Assembly: GCF_003863335.1 (NCBI RefSeq)
Contig: NZ_RRAZ01000005.1
Span: 1-64,000 of the forward strand
Source: Falsigemmobacter faecalis
Lineage (GTDB): Bacteria; Pseudomonadota; Alphaproteobacteria; Rhodobacterales; Rhodobacteraceae
Direction: 5' to 3'
Length of the DNA: 64,000 nucleotides
In this document: positions 1 to 7,346 of the stretch, piece after piece
Layout: every line of letters begins with the position of its first letter
Numbering within the stretch: position 1 is the stretch's first letter
The notes under the pieces: model-generated
What the model saw: only the letters and a program-made list of their open reading frames with translations
The model's database searches: none
What the model was told of the DNA's origin: nothing
Position numbers and translations under genes: made by a program

Positions 1-816
1 CACCTTTGGCCATCAGCGGCACGCTTGTATCGTCTCCATGCAATCTCCCGGCCGCCAGCACATGGGCACGGATCAGGTCGGGGAGGGGCTGCAATGCCAC
101 CGCACAGGTGCCAACCTGATCGGCCAATGTCGGGAGGCTGACCCCGACACCTTCCTTTGCATAACGCTCCGCCTGCCTGTGGAGCGGCTGGTGCCGGCCC
201 CTCGCCATGGTCTCTCGGACCAGTGGCGTTCCCATGGCTCGATCTCAAACAACACCATCGCCAGGAAATTCGGCCCTGCCCAGCCCCGTGGTGTCGGGTG
301 GAAAGGGGCGGGCGGCTGGCTGATCCGCTCGCAGTCACGGGCCGGGTGAATTTCTCGCGCACCGTCTGGATGACCCTCCACTGGCGCGGGACGACTTCCA
401 GCGTCTCGGTGATGTCTTCGCCCATCTTCACGATGCGCCCCGAGCCGCAGCAGATGCAGGAGGTCGGCGCCTCGACCAGCACGCGCTCGCGCGGCAGATG
501 GACCGGGAACGGCCTGCGCCCTGACCGGCTTCCCGATCTTCAGGCTGCAGTTCAAGCGGCTCAATCAGGCGGGCATGGCGCTCGGCGCTGTGGCCATATT
601 GCTCGCGGCGCAATTTGGCGATCTGCAGGCGCAGGTGTTTGATCATCTCATCGGCGGCAGAGGCGACCGCCTGGGCCTGGCTCAAAGCCGCACACGTGGC
701 TTGCAGGTCAGCCTCCGGCCCGGAGGCGCGCGCCTCGGCCGCGCTAAGGGCGGCGATGAGGGAAGCGATATCGGGCGCGGTCTCAGGCAGGGAAGAAAGC
801 TACCCCATCAGAGCCA
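1..816 (-). pseudogene. tnpC: IS66 transposase TnpC, broken and truncated by the window
   Basis: Conceptual translation gives the TnpC coiled N-terminus with LRREQYGHSAERHARL (about 560-650). The same protein then continues in other frames: a zinc-finger-like part with CICCGS and ITETLEVVPRQW (about 330-520), then ERISQPPAPFHP and FLAMVLFE (about 240-330), then ADQVG and LHGDDT (1-165). At least three frame changes are needed, and the segment around 185-240 looks rearranged, with CCATGG occurring twice. A TAG at 800-802 lies in frame between the likely start (816) and the body. It is non-functional; the DDE catalytic core is mostly beyond the left edge. Confidence 0.85.
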
Positions 817-848
817 TAAAATCCAACAAAACAAGGATAATAGAGCAA

Positions 849-1199
849 TTATCCTGCCGATGCCGGCCGCTGTGTCCACCGCGGATTGCGCCAGTCGATC
901 CCTTCCGGAAGATAGCCGGGCTGTGCACTTGAGACAGGCACGGCGGCTCCGCTCTGACTGACGGGCCAGATGAACTTGCCCGCCTCCAGCCGCTTCAGAT
1001 AAAGCGACATGCCAACGCCGTCATGCCAGAGGATCTTGATCAGATCGCCTTTGCGGCCGCGGAAGCAGAAGATCTCGCCACCATGCGGATCACGACCCAA
1101 ACCCTGCTGCACCTTGAGCGCCAGAGTGTTCATACCGCAGCGCATATCGGTGACACCGCCCGCGATCCAGACTTTGCCCCCCGCAGGCAAGGCAATCAT
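849..1199 (-). CDS. tnpB: IS66 Orf2 family protein TnpB
   Basis: A 116-residue protein of the IS66 Orf2/TnpB family. It begins MIALPAGGKVW, contains GVTDMRCGMNTLALKVQ and FCFRGRKGDLIKILWHD, and ends with the family tail EGIDWRNPRW. TnpB is an accessory protein needed for IS66 transposition, with unknown biochemical role. The start at 1199 overlaps the tnpA stop by ATGA, the usual translational coupling in these elements. It is the only unbroken gene of the element, so it is probably relic coding sequence that has not yet decayed. Confidence 0.85.
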   Translation of the reverse strand: MIALPAGGKVWIAGGVTDMRCGMNTLALKVQQGLGRDPHGGEIFCFRGRKGDLIKILWHDGVGMSLYLKRLEAGKFIWPVSQSGAAVPVSSAQPGYLPEGIDWRNPRWTQRPASAG

Positions 1200-1599
1200 A
1201 GCGGATCTGCCACGCAAAGAAGGACAGTCAGAACCTCCGGCGCCAACCCGGCCGAGAAGCTGATCCGCCGTCCGTTGCTCAGAAAGAGGTCGATCCGATC
1301 CGCTGCTGATCTCTCAGCCGACCCTATGCCGGATGCCGCAACACCGGCCTCCAGCATCAGTGGCGTAAAAGTTGGCCTGTCGCTTACTGCGCTGTCAGAA
1401 CCCTGTCGCAGTTCCCGCCGCCAGATCGACAAAAGAGAGCGTGAAATACCGTAACGACGTGCCGTGGCCGACCCTTGCCGCACGCCCCGATAACTCTCTT
1501 CGACAATCCGCAGCTTGTCCTCATCGCTCCAATGACGACGCCGGCCACTTCATCGGCCGTGAAAATCTCGATTGAGGGAGAATGTGTAGAAGATGACAT
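1196..1599 (-). pseudogene. tnpA: IS66 TnpA, one-base frameshift
   Basis: The N-terminus SIEIFTADEVAG is read from a start at 1599. The continuation RRHWSDEDKLRIVEESYRG and the helix-turn-helix GSATARRYGISRSLLSIWRR are in the next frame, so one base has been lost at about 1537-1544. The C-terminal NGRRI-type end is present and the stop at 1196 overlaps tnpB. TnpA of IS66 is a small DNA-binding protein. A sequencing error could mimic this single shift, but the neighbouring tnpC is independently broken. Confidence 0.8.
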
Positions 1600-1707
1600 A
1601 AGGCAATGCCTTAAGCCTATTTGCAAAATCAGGGCCCTGTCCGCAAGGATACGCATAAATCGCAGTGCAGCGGCGGGCGGATCAGACCTCTGGCCTGCGC
1701 CCGGTTC

Positions 1708-1740
1708 AAAAAAGGCCCCGGCGTTTGCCGGGGCCTTTCT
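1708..1740 (-). terminator. Rho-independent terminator of the ureide operon
   Basis: A near-perfect stem AAAGGCCCCGGC / GCCGGGGCCTTT with a GTTT loop, followed on the minus strand by a run of six T. It lies about 40 bases past the stop of the permease at 1780. Confidence 0.9.
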
Positions 1741-1779
1741 GCGGTCAGTGTCAGTCTCAGTGTCCGGGGGGACCTTGCC

Positions 1780-3258
1780 TCAGTGGTCGGCCTGCATGGC
1801 CGCCGCGCGGGCCTCTTCTTCCGAGCCTTTGGCACCGTTGAAGAAGGCGTTCAGACCCACCGCCGAGATGGAGGCCAGCAGAATGCCGCTCTCGATCAGC
1901 GGGTGCAGATCATGGGGCAGCCAGATCAGATATTTCGGCGCGATCAGCGGGATCATCCCCATCCCGAGCGAGACCGCGATGATAAAGAGGTTCGCGCGGT
2001 TGGTGGCGAAATTCACCCCCGCCAGAATGCGCACCCCGGTCGCGGCCACCATGCCGAACATCACAATGCCCGCACCGCCCAGCACCATGGTCGGGATGGA
2101 TTCGACGAGGGCCGCCACTTTCGGCAAAAGGCCGAGCACGATCAGAATGACGCCGCCCGCCACACAGACCCAGCGGGACCGGATCCCGGTTACGCCCACA
2201 AGGCCGACGTTCTGGCTGAAGGAGGTATAGGGGAAGGTGTTGAAGATCCCGCCGATCAGCGTGCCCAGCCCGTCGGTGCGCAGCCCGGCCGACAGGCTCG
2301 CGCGGTTGAGCGGGCGCTCGGTCATATCGCTGAGCGCGAGGAACATGCCGGTCGATTCGATCATCACCACGATCATCACCAGGGTCATGGTCAGGATCAG
2401 GATCGGATCGAAGGTGGGGATGCCGAAGTGGAAGGGCAGCACGATCCCGACCCAATCGGCATGGGCGACTTTGTCAAAGCCCATCTGCCCGCTGGCCACA
2501 GCCACGGCGATGCCGATCAGGATGCCAAGGAGCACCGAGATATTGGCGATAAAGCCCCGGCCGAATTTGGCGATCAGAAGGATCGAGACCAGCACCACGG
2601 CAGAGACCATCATGGCCCCCGGGGTGGCATAGGCCGGGTTGTCGAGGCTCGGCGCCAGGCGCACGCCCGCAGGCGGGGCGGGAAGGCCCGCGGCGGCGGC
2701 GGCCTCGGTGGCGGATTTCAGCCAGTCGGCATGGGCCGGGTCGACGATCTGCGGTGCGGTGGGGCCGACGGGGGTGCCGAAGATCCAGTTGATGCCGACC
2801 CGCATCAGGCTGACGCCGATGACGAGGATGATGGTGCCGGTGACCACGGGCGGGAAAAAGCGCAGCAGCCGCGAGATCAGCGGCGCGATGAAGATGCCGA
2901 TGATGCCTGCGCCGATGATGGCGCCGAAGATCGCCCGCGCCCCCTCATGTCCGGGGCTGGTCTGGGCGATGGCGACCATGGGGCCCACGGCGGCAAAAGT
3001 GACGCCCATCATCACCGGGAGTTTGATGCCAAACCAGGGGCCCGCGCCAAGCGCCTGGATCAGCGTGGCGATGCCGCAGACGAAGAGATCGGCGGAGATC
3101 AGAAAGGCCACATCTTCGGGCGAAAGCTGCAGCGCGCGGCCGACGATCAGCGGCACGGCCACCGCGCCTGCATACATCACCAGAACATGCTGAAAGCCGA
3201 GCGCGAATAGTCTTGGGGGCGGCAGAATTTCGTCCACCGGGTGGATGCTGCGGGTCAT
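1780..3258 (-). CDS. NCS2 family urate/xanthine permease
   Basis: An inner-membrane nucleobase:cation symporter-2 of 492 residues with about 12-14 hydrophobic segments. The first segment contains FQHVLVMYAGAVAVP with the family's QH pair, and QNVGLVGVTGIRSR (about residues 347-360) is the NCS2 signature. The hydrophilic insert at about 175-215 (Ala/Pro-rich) is unusual but not disruptive. As last gene of the operon puuE-allE-allA-permease, just before the terminator, its substrate is most likely urate or xanthine; the sequence alone does not separate these from uracil-type members. Confidence 0.88.
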   Translation of the reverse strand: MTRSIHPVDEILPPPRLFALGFQHVLVMYAGAVAVPLIVGRALQLSPEDVAFLISADLFVCGIATLIQALGAGPWFGIKLPVMMGVTFAAVGPMVAIAQTSPGHEGARAIFGAIIGAGIIGIFIAPLISRLLRFFPPVVTGTIILVIGVSLMRVGINWIFGTPVGPTAPQIVDPAHADWLKSATEAAAAAGLPAPPAGVRLAPSLDNPAYATPGAMMVSAVVLVSILLIAKFGRGFIANISVLLGILIGIAVAVASGQMGFDKVAHADWVGIVLPFHFGIPTFDPILILTMTLVMIVVMIESTGMFLALSDMTERPLNRASLSAGLRTDGLGTLIGGIFNTFPYTSFSQNVGLVGVTGIRSRWVCVAGGVILIVLGLLPKVAALVESIPTMVLGGAGIVMFGMVAATGVRILAGVNFATNRANLFIIAVSLGMGMIPLIAPKYLIWLPHDLHPLIESGILLASISAVGLNAFFNGAKGSEEEARAAAMQADH

Positions 3259-3339
3259 CGGTCTCTCTCCCTCGGGCGCGGTTTTTTATCGGCCGGAGCC
3301 CGTGACCGCGCCCGGCCACAGCTCCGGGGGCAGTCAGGG

Positions 3340-3828
3340 TCAGCTCTCGGGGGCGATCACCGTGAAGGGCTGGTCATAGGTGAATTCTTCAAGGTTCGGC
3401 GTCGGCCCGATGCGGTCGACCACGGCGAAGAGGCCGGGGGCCTGCAGCGGGGTCAGCACGCCATGCCAGGTGCCGCGGTGAAAATTGATCGCCTGACCGG
3501 GGGCAGAGAGGAACGCGCGCGGCTTTGCCTCAGGCCCGTCGGAGACGATGATGAGAAAGCCGTGTTCGCTCATCGGGATGAAGGCCTGACTGCCCTCGGG
3601 GTGGCGCTCGATGAGGCGGAACTCATAGGGCAGGCTGCGCGGGCGGGCGCTGAAGACCGAGATGCCGGCGCGGCCCTCGGGGCCGAAGTCGAGTTTGGCG
3701 CGGTCATTGTGGCGCTGGCACCAGCCCTCATTGATGAGGCGGAACTCGCCCGTGGCCTCCAGCAGCTCGCCCCAGGGGGCGAAGGCTTCGGCGGTCAGGG
3801 GCTCAGGGGTGATCCGGCGGTCTGTCAT
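3340..3828 (-). CDS. allA: Ureidoglycolate lyase (AllA)
   Basis: Splits (S)-ureidoglycolate into glyoxylate and urea, the last ureide step. 162 residues, the normal length. Family blocks visible are ERHPEGSQAFIPM (about 73-86), the cupin-like INFHRGTWHGVLTPL (about 113-127) and a final DRIG. It lies between the ureidoglycine aminohydrolase and the permease on the same strand, so the substrate is made next door. The product glyoxylate links to the glcDEF operon further along only indirectly. Confidence 0.93.
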   Translation of the reverse strand: MTDRRITPEPLTAEAFAPWGELLEATGEFRLINEGWCQRHNDRAKLDFGPEGRAGISVFSARPRSLPYEFRLIERHPEGSQAFIPMSEHGFLIIVSDGPEAKPRAFLSAPGQAINFHRGTWHGVLTPLQAPGLFAVVDRIGPTPNLEEFTYDQPFTVIAPES

Positions 3829-3854
3829 GGGCGGCCTTTGTTCTGGGTGGTGAG

Positions 3855-3900
3855 GCCGGGGGCTGCCTGCCCCCGGACCCCCGGGAGTATTTTTAAAAAG
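3855..3900. repeat. GC-rich intergenic hairpin element of rhodobacteral type
   Basis: Stem CCGGGGGC / GCCCCCGG (3856-3863, 3869-3876), followed by ACCCCCGGGAGTATTTTTAAAAAG. Hairpins of the form GGGGGC..GCCCCC followed by 'GGACCCCCGGGAGTATTT' are scattered between genes of many Rhodobacterales genomes, as I recall. Here it separates allE from allA within the operon. Its function is unknown; an RNA-processing or transcription-attenuating role inside the operon is possible. Confidence 0.5.
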
Positions 3901-3909
3901 CCAAAGCGC

Positions 3910-4752
3910 TCAGCGCGCGGGGCCGAAGGCGCCGGGGCCGCGCAGTTTGGCGTGGCGGTTGACGTCTTTGTAGAGGAGGTAGCGGAAGGGTTCGGGCCCT
4001 GCGGCGTAGCAGGCCTGGGGGCAATAGGCGCGCAGCCACATGAAGTCGCCGGCCTCTACCTCGATCCAGTCCTTGTTGAGTTTGTAGACGGCCTTGCCTT
4101 CGAGCACGTAAAGGCCGTGCTCCATGACGTGGGTTTCTTCAAAGGGGATGAGGCCGCCGGGCCGGAAGGTGACGAGATTGACATGGGCGTCGTGGCGCAG
4201 GTCGTCCGGCTCGACGAAGCGGGTGGTGCCCCAGCGCTCCTGGGTGTCGGGCATCCAGCGGACGGCGACGTCCTGCTCGCGGGTGACGAAGCTTTCGGGT
4301 GTGCTGATGCCGGCGGCGGGTTCCCAGATTTTGCGCAGCCAGTGGAAGCGGGCCGGGGTCTCGCCGGTGGCTTTCAGCGACCAGGGGGCACCTGGGGCGA
4401 GATAGGCGTAGGAGCCTGCGGTGAGGCTGTGGGTCTGGCCGTTGAGGGTGAGGGTGGCCGCACCCGCCGTGACGAAGAGCCAGGATTGAGCGCCGGGGTC
4501 ATTGTCGGGGGTGTCGGAGCCGCCGCCGGGGCTGACCTCCATGACATATTGCGAGAAGGTTTCGGCAAAGCCGGACATCGGTCGGGCGATCATCCAGAGC
4601 CGGGTGGCGGTCCAGCCGGGGAGGTAGCTGGTGACGATGTCTGAAAAGCAGCCCTTCGGGATGAAGGCATAGGCTTCGGTGAAGACGGCGCGCTGGGTCA
4701 TCAGCGCGGTCTGCGGGGGAAGGCCCCCGGTGGGAAAGAAATAGCCGCTCAT
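3910..4752 (-). CDS. allE: (S)-ureidoglycine aminohydrolase (AllE/YlbA type)
   Basis: A manganese bicupin of 280 residues that converts (S)-ureidoglycine to (S)-ureidoglycolate and ammonia. The C-terminal cupin carries the metal-site spacing E-x-H-x3-H in EETHVMEHGLYVL (about 203-215), then VEAGDFMWLRAYCPQACYA with the Gln ligand. The stop side is free; the start overlaps the puuE stop by ATGA, showing translational coupling. The upstream enzyme allantoate amidohydrolase (AllC) is not in the window, so allantoate must be processed by a gene elsewhere. Confidence 0.92.
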   Translation of the reverse strand: MSGYFFPTGGLPPQTALMTQRAVFTEAYAFIPKGCFSDIVTSYLPGWTATRLWMIARPMSGFAETFSQYVMEVSPGGGSDTPDNDPGAQSWLFVTAGAATLTLNGQTHSLTAGSYAYLAPGAPWSLKATGETPARFHWLRKIWEPAAGISTPESFVTREQDVAVRWMPDTQERWGTTRFVEPDDLRHDAHVNLVTFRPGGLIPFEETHVMEHGLYVLEGKAVYKLNKDWIEVEAGDFMWLRAYCPQACYAAGPEPFRYLLYKDVNRHAKLRGPGAFGPAR

Positions 4753-6149
4753 TTCAACAGATCCTTCAGGCGCAGTTCGGCGATGCGTTCGACCTGTTTG
4801 CAGGCCTCGGCGAATTCCGTGGTGCTGTCATTGGCGGTCCGGGCGCGGAAGGCGCCGAGGATCGAGGTTTTGGAGTGATCGCGCACGGCGAGGATGAAGG
4901 GAAAGCCATGGCGGGCGACATAGGCCGCGTTCAGCTGCTCAAAGGTGGCGCGCTCGTCGTCGGTGAGGGCGTCGAGGGCGGCGCTGGCCTGTTCGGCGGT
5001 GGATTCGGCCGTGAGGCGTTTGGCCAGGGCGAGTTTTCCGGCGAGATCGGGATGGGCGCGCAGCACGCCGAGGCGCTCTTCCGGCGAGGCCGAGCGGAAG
5101 GCGCGGGCGAGGAGGGAATGGACGCCCGTGGCGCTGTCATGCGCCGGGCCCATCTCCATTTCAAAGGCGCGTTCGGCGATCCAGGGGCTGTGCTCAAAGA
5201 TGCCGCCGAATTTGGCCACAAAAGCCTCGCGCGGCATCTGTGAGGGGCGCTCGCGGCGCCGGGCCGGGTGTTTGGCGGCCCAGTGTTCGGCGATCTGCGT
5301 GCGGGTGGCGAACCAGGCGCCGCCTTTGGCTTCGGCATAATCGAGGAAGCGGATGAGGCCCGCGATTTTGCCGGGGCGGCCGATCAGGCGGCAGTGCAGC
5401 CCGATGGAGAACATCCGGCCGCCTTCGGCGTGGAGCACGTCGAAGCTGTCCTTGAGGTATTGGAAGAACTGCTCGCCCTCAATATAGCCGGGTGCGGTCG
5501 CAAAGCGCATGTCATTGGCTTCGAGGGTATAGGGGATGACCAGCTGGTCGCGGGCTCCGGCTTCGATCCAATAGGGCAGATCGTCGTCATAGGTGTCGGA
5601 GATCCAGTCGAAACCCTCTTCGGCGGTCAGGCGCACGGTGTTCATCGAGCAGCGGCCGGTATACCAGCCGCGCGGGCGCGCGCCGGTGACCTCGGTGTGC
5701 AGGCGCACGGCTTCGCGGATCTGGCGGCGCTCTTCCTCCTCGGGCATGTCTTTATGCTCGACCCATTTGAGGCCGTGGCTGGCGATATCCCAGCCTGCGC
5801 TTTGCATGGCGGCAAGCTGTTCGGGGGCGCGGGCCAGAGCGGTGGCCACGCCATAGATCGTCACCGGAAGATTGCGGGCGGTGAACAGGCGGTGCAGACG
5901 CCAGAAGCCCGCACGGGCGCCATAGTCATAGATCGATTCCATATTCCAGTGGCGCTGGCCCGGCCATTGCGCGGCGCCTGCGATATCGGAGAGGAAGGCC
6001 TCGGACTGGCCGTCGCCATGCAGGATGTTGTTCTCGCCACCCTCTTCGTAGTTCAGCACCAGGCTGATGGCGACGCGGGCGCCGCCCGGCCAGTCTGCTG
6101 CCGGGGGGGTGGGGCCATAGCCGGTGAAGTCACGGGGGTAACGCTGCAT
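4749..6149 (-). CDS. puuE: Bifunctional allantoinase (PuuE) / OHCU decarboxylase
   Basis: A two-domain protein of 466 residues. Residues 1 to about 300 are a polysaccharide-deacetylase-fold allantoinase (PuuE): YPRDFTGYGPTPP start, LVLNYEEGGE, DIASHGLKW, GWYTGR and IGLHCRLIGRPG. Residues about 303-466 are an OHCU decarboxylase: FVAKFGGIFEHSPWIAE, catalytic-type LRAHPDLAGKLA (His about 366) and FPFILAVRDHSK. The fusion covers two consecutive steps, OHCU to (S)-allantoin to allantoate. First gene of the leftward operon; RBS AAGGAGAG sits just upstream. It is divergent from uraH, which makes OHCU's precursor step. Confidence 0.93.
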   Translation of the reverse strand: MQRYPRDFTGYGPTPPAADWPGGARVAISLVLNYEEGGENNILHGDGQSEAFLSDIAGAAQWPGQRHWNMESIYDYGARAGFWRLHRLFTARNLPVTIYGVATALARAPEQLAAMQSAGWDIASHGLKWVEHKDMPEEEERRQIREAVRLHTEVTGARPRGWYTGRCSMNTVRLTAEEGFDWISDTYDDDLPYWIEAGARDQLVIPYTLEANDMRFATAPGYIEGEQFFQYLKDSFDVLHAEGGRMFSIGLHCRLIGRPGKIAGLIRFLDYAEAKGGAWFATRTQIAEHWAAKHPARRRERPSQMPREAFVAKFGGIFEHSPWIAERAFEMEMGPAHDSATGVHSLLARAFRSASPEERLGVLRAHPDLAGKLALAKRLTAESTAEQASAALDALTDDERATFEQLNAAYVARHGFPFILAVRDHSKTSILGAFRARTANDSTTEFAEACKQVERIAELRLKDLLK

Positions 6150-6306
6150 CTCGCTCTCCTTGCCATCTGCGAAGGCGAATTTACCCTGAAAACCCGGGAG
6201 ATGTTTTCAAGAAATTCCGAAAAGACTTATGGTGACGAGCGAATCGCGCTTTGCCCGGACTTCCGGCAGAGTGCTGTGGAACCGGGCAGTTGTGAAAGGA
6301 TGTCTG
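6150..6306. promoter_or_regulatory. Divergent puuE/uraH control region
   Basis: 157 bases between the leftward ureide operon and rightward uraH. The only noticeable symmetry is TTTTC-n10-GAAAA at 6204-6223, a possible operator for a purine-catabolism regulator. An in-frame ATG at 6229 would extend uraH by 26 residues, but family members begin at MAGWLTTHVLD, and AAAGGA precedes the ATG at 6307. No regulator gene is adjacent. Confidence 0.35.
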
Positions 6307-6663
6307 ATGGCGGGATGGCTGACCACCCATGTGCTTGATACCGCGCGGGGCTGCCCGGCGGAGGGATTGAGCATCACGCTTTATCGCCTGGAGGGCGGGG
6401 GGCGCGAAGAGCTGGTGACGCTGGTGACCAATTCGGACGGGCGCACCGACAGCCACATTCTGCCCGCAGAGGCCTTCCGCACCGGGCAATATGAGCTTTT
6501 GTTCCGGGCGGGCGATTATCTGCGCGCCACCGGACAGGCGGCTGAAGCTCCGCTGTTCGTCGATGAGGTGCCGATTCGTTTTGGCATGGCAGATCCGCAG
6601 GCGCATTACCATGTGCCGCTGCTGCTCTCGCCCTATGCCTATTCGACCTATCGGGGGTCCTGA
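6307..6663 (+). CDS. uraH: 5-hydroxyisourate hydrolase
   Basis: A transthyretin-like HIU hydrolase of 118 residues that opens 5-hydroxyisourate to OHCU, the substrate of the fused decarboxylase encoded divergently. It opens with TTHVLDTARGCPAEG and closes with the diagnostic YSTYRGS C-terminus that separates hydrolases from transthyretin. Start chosen at 6307 by family length and the AAAGGA ribosome site. No uricase (PuuD, HpxO or UaZ) is in the window, so HIU must come from a gene elsewhere. Confidence 0.95.
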   Translation: MAGWLTTHVLDTARGCPAEGLSITLYRLEGGGREELVTLVTNSDGRTDSHILPAEAFRTGQYELLFRAGDYLRATGQAAEAPLFVDEVPIRFGMADPQAHYHVPLLLSPYAYSTYRGS

Positions 6664-6666
6664 GGC

Positions 6667-7119
6667 ATGGCATTGGTGATTCGCCCTCCGGGGGAGGGTG
6701 ACCGGCAGGCCTGGGGGCGGCTCTATCAGGGCTATGCCGATTTTTATCAGGTAAATCAGACAGAAGAGATGCGCGACCGTGTCTGGTCCTGGATCGCTGA
6801 GGGGCGGGCAGGGCAGCAGGCGCGGGTGGCGGACCTGGACGGGCAGCTGGTGGGCTTTGCGCATTTCCGCCCCTTCCTGCGGCCTCTGGCGGCCAGCACG
6901 GGGGGCTATCTCGACGATCTGTTTGTCGATCCTGAGCTGCGGGGCGGCGGTGTTGGTCGGGCGTTGCTGCTGGAACTGGCGCAGATTGCGGCCGCAGAGG
7001 GCTGGTCGGTGATCCGCTGGATCACGGCGGCAGAGAATGTCACCGCGCGCCGCCTTTATGACAGCCTGGCCACGGCCACCCCTTGGGTGACCTATGACAT
7101 GCGGCCCGAGGCAGGTTAA
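6667..7119 (+). CDS. GNAT family N-acetyltransferase
   Basis: 150 residues with the acetyl-CoA-binding pattern RGGGVGRALL (about 91-100), preceded by the beta-4 strand GGYLDDLFVDPEL and followed by ITAAENVTARRLYDS. It starts three bases after uraH and is certainly co-transcribed. The acceptor substrate is unknown. Its place after uraH is suggestive but proves nothing about purines. Confidence 0.85.
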   Translation: MALVIRPPGEGDRQAWGRLYQGYADFYQVNQTEEMRDRVWSWIAEGRAGQQARVADLDGQLVGFAHFRPFLRPLAASTGGYLDDLFVDPELRGGGVGRALLLELAQIAAAEGWSVIRWITAAENVTARRLYDSLATATPWVTYDMRPEAG

Positions 7120-7187
7120 CCATCTGAGAAATATGGGTAGATTTGGGCAGGGCATTGACCTTGCAGCAATCCCCCGCCAAAATTGGA

Positions 7188-7216
7188 AAAGCCCGCACCG
7201 GGAGGTCGCGGGCTTT
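7188..7216 (+). terminator. Intrinsic terminator after uraH-GNAT
   Basis: Stem AAAGCCCGC / GCGGGCTTT with a loop rich in purines, about 70 bases past the GNAT stop. The T-tract is short (TTTCCTG). Confidence 0.7.
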
Positions 7217-7346
7217 CCTGCATCCCCCAGGTCGCTTTAATTTATTTTAAGGTTGAAATGATTAAGACGCTCGCTAAAGTTTTCCTGACCGGAAAACCGG
7301 CGCGCCCGGGTGAGACACCCGCGGGAACAGAAACAGGGAGAGGCTG

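Larger units (their letters stand above)
1..1620 (-). mobile_element. Decayed IS66-family insertion sequence (left end outside window)
   Basis: Three genes in the IS66 order tnpA-tnpB-tnpC read leftward. tnpB is intact, tnpA has one frameshift and tnpC has an internal stop and several frameshifts, so the element should not move itself. The tnpC end and left inverted repeat lie beyond base 1. No convincing terminal inverted repeat or 8-bp target duplication could be fixed on the right; a 15-base palindrome (TAAGGC-aat-GCCTTA, 1599-1613) sits exactly at the tnpA start and marks the approximate edge. The right boundary is an estimate. Confidence 0.85.

Noticed and set aside
1621-3210. Long open frame opposite the permease (529 codons), and similar long frames opposite puuE, livH, topA and glcF
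   Set aside because: Antisense shadows of GC-rich coding DNA: they are His/Asp/Arg-rich, lack family motifs and mirror a clear gene on the other strand.
6229-6306. Upstream extension of uraH
   Set aside because: Adds residues not found in the family, and the AAAGGA site favours the ATG at 6307.
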